A stretch of 7,509 nucleotides of DNA from an uncultured Desulfobulbaceae bacterium (GTDB taxonomy: Bacteria > Desulfobacterota > Desulfobulbia > Desulfobulbales > Desulfobulbaceae): the NCBI GenBank assembly GCA_945787305.1, contig CALZIH010000137.1, positions 1 through 7,509 of the forward strand, given 5' to 3'. How positions within the stretch are numbered: the stretch's first letter is position 1; each line of letters starts with the position of its first letter. The notes beneath the pieces are model-generated. The model searched no databases and was not told where the DNA came from. It was given only the letters and a program-made list of their open reading frames with translations. The translations under genes and the position numbers were made by a program. This document shows, piece after piece, positions 6,205-7,509 of this stretch.

Positions 6205-6217
6205 TGGACTCGTAGAA
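6205..6217. repeat. Solo partial copy of the MITE-like end
   Basis: tggactcgtagaa here matches tggactcgtaaaa of the left end of the element (5204-5216) at 12 of 13 positions. It lies 4 bp before the start codon of the P-loop gene. No partner end is seen nearby, so it may be a remnant or a recognition site, or simply coincidence. Confidence 0.35.
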
Positions 6218-6220
6218 TTT

Positions 6221-7509
6221 ATGCTCGATCCGTTAAAGAAAAAACTCAGGCCAATACCTTCTCTACAGGAAATACGCGGTGTTCAACTCCCGGCCGGATT
6301 AACCTTTGTCCAACTGGTTGTGACCGGCCCTCCTGGATCAGGAAAGACCCACTACATCAACAAAATTCATGGTTGGCCCAATGAAGGATACCTTGACCTG
6401 ACCCGCAAGGGGTGGTGGAAAGACCGCTCCCTGACTTACCGGCCGCGGGAAGTGCACCTCGGCCTTCCTTTTGTCAATTACCCTGAAGCACTTACTGTAT
6501 TTGATAAGGAATGGATTGAAGCACCAGAACCCCTGCAGCTTGAACCGGAGAGAATCCAGATACCGCCAACCAGCAACCATTTCTTCATGACGGACTGGCG
6601 TCATCGGTATGTTTTTGAATTTTTGCTGCCGCCTGCAAAAACCATCCTCAAGCAGAGGCAGGGTCGCCATACCGAAGGGTATTTCCCGGTGGATGAAGAC
6701 CTCACCCTGGAACATATTGAACGGCAAGTGGTCATCTACCAACAGGTTGTTCTCTATCTGCATCGCCAGGGAATGCAGGTCTATGTTAGAGAAAATTTTG
6801 AGCAACCGCCGATGCGCATTGTTGAACAAAAAGATATCGGCATACCAAAATGGCTTAACGCCACATCGGGCCCCAGTTCGAGCTTGTCCACACTCTCCGG
6901 CTGGAAAAATCTTCTCCTCCGCCGGGGCGCCCTCAACTGGTTTACCCTGTCGGAAACATTCCAGCATATCGATAAAGAGAGTAGAATTGCCTACGATGGC
7001 ACCCCCTTTAAACTGAAACTGGGAGAAGAAACCCTCTGTTTTTACCCGGAAATCCCCTTCGCCATCCGCAAAAAAGACCTTCGCAAAAACTGGCTGGTCA
7101 CCAACCCTTCCGCCTATGGCTCCAACCTCTGCAGTTTTGCCAGAATACGAGTGGGTGAATCCGTTATGATCGGCCGGGCCAACAAAAAATACAAAACGCT
7201 CTTTAATTTTCCAAAAAGCGTCGGCAAGCGGCATGTGAGTATTCTAAATGAGGGGGGAGACCTCATAATTACCCCCCTGGACGAGGACCGTCGGGTTGAG
7301 GCCATGCAATATGAAGATGCCGACCGGGAAGTGCGCCTCGAAACTCGCCGTTATGACGCTCTGAAACATATCCGCACGCTCTATGGAGGCCCCATCGAAA
7401 TACTCCCGAGCAGGGAGGCCCTTGAGACCCTGCTGGCAGTCAATGCAATACTTGCAGACGAACCCTATCGCCCAAAAGACACCTCAGGCCTGTCCGGCGG
7501 TCTTATCGA
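6221..7509 (+). CDS. P-loop NTPase with FHA-like segment (3' end missing)
   Basis: An uninterrupted frame of 429 codons runs off the right edge, so the C-terminus is not seen. The N-terminus carries a beta strand followed by a canonical Walker A motif, TGPPGSGKTH (35-44), then YLDLTRKGWW (57-66); no classical Walker B is obvious. Residues about 120-290 are an uncharacterised middle region rich in aromatic residues. Residues about 305-365 resemble a forkhead-associated domain: VMIGR (315-319), then RHVSI (337-341), the spacing and residues typical of the phosphothreonine-binding loops, although the expected Ser before RH is replaced by GK. The end of the visible part (LYGGPIEILPS, about 387-397) could lead into another domain, for example a phosphoesterase; this is a guess. 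The ATG at 6221 is the first in the frame after a stop at 6194-6196, but has no clear ribosome binding site. Likely role: ATP-dependent signalling or phospho-regulation; the substrate is unknown. Confidence 0.8.
   Translation, partial: MLDPLKKKLRPIPSLQEIRGVQLPAGLTFVQLVVTGPPGSGKTHYINKIHGWPNEGYLDLTRKGWWKDRSLTYRPREVHLGLPFVNYPEALTVFDKEWIEAPEPLQLEPERIQIPPTSNHFFMTDWRHRYVFEFLLPPAKTILKQRQGRHTEGYFPVDEDLTLEHIERQVVIYQQVVLYLHRQGMQVYVRENFEQPPMRIVEQKDIGIPKWLNATSGPSSSLSTLSGWKNLLLRRGALNWFTLSETFQHIDKESRIAYDGTPFKLKLGEETLCFYPEIPFAIRKKDLRKNWLVTNPSAYGSNLCSFARIRVGESVMIGRANKKYKTLFNFPKSVGKRHVSILNEGGDLIITPLDEDRRVEAMQYEDADREVRLETRRYDALKHIRTLYGGPIEILPSREALETLLAVNAILADEPYRPKDTSGLSGGLI

Noticed and set aside
6338..7234. 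298-aa open frame on the minus strand
   Set aside because: It is antisense to the plus-strand frame that carries the Walker A and FHA-like motifs; it shows no recognisable domain and is the shadow of the real gene, whose stop lies outside the window.

Overview
The window looks like bacterial chromosome from a Desulfobacterota (former Deltaproteobacteria) lineage, plausibly Desulfobulbales-like. This is an inference. It rests on the combination of a three-subunit proton-translocating transhydrogenase, an Mpl ligase preceded by a tiny helical protein, and a P-loop/FHA-like protein, plus the general look of the proteins; there is no rRNA or other marker to fix the taxonomy. Apart from one short non-coding insertion the window reads as ordinary core genome. 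I see no tRNA, rRNA, CRISPR array or transposase gene.

Layout. Everything from about 1 to 5926 is on the minus strand, so it reads right to left. 5926-5330 is a small exported protein of unknown function with a good promoter of its own. 5310-5194 is a 99-bp non-coding element with imperfect terminal inverted repeats and a perfect 9-bp direct repeat on both sides, the signature of a MITE-type insertion. 5129-5046 holds a stem followed by a run of T, plus two alternative pairings, which is either the terminator of the exported-protein gene or a leader/attenuator of the next operon. 5038-3415 is a two-gene unit with overlapping genes: a 63-aa helical protein and mpl (murein peptide recycling ligase). 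Directly after the mpl stop lies a near-consensus promoter, a leader of about 140 nt, and the tightly packed operon for the alpha-1, alpha-2 and beta subunits of NAD(P) transhydrogenase (3232-415). A hairpin follows, then a 65-aa membrane protein (227-30). On the plus strand, 6221 to the right edge is an incomplete gene for a protein with an N-terminal Walker A motif and an FHA-like segment; its C-terminus lies beyond the window.

How the genes work together. The three Pnt subunits form one inner-membrane machine that couples hydride transfer between NAD(H) and NADP(H) to proton movement. Mpl salvages murein tripeptide in the cytoplasm. I see no biochemical link between pnt and mpl beyond adjacency, and the strong promoter between them suggests separate control. 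The most interesting non-genic items are the MITE-like insertion, a solo partial copy of its end just upstream of the P-loop gene, and the competing RNA stems ahead of the mpl unit.
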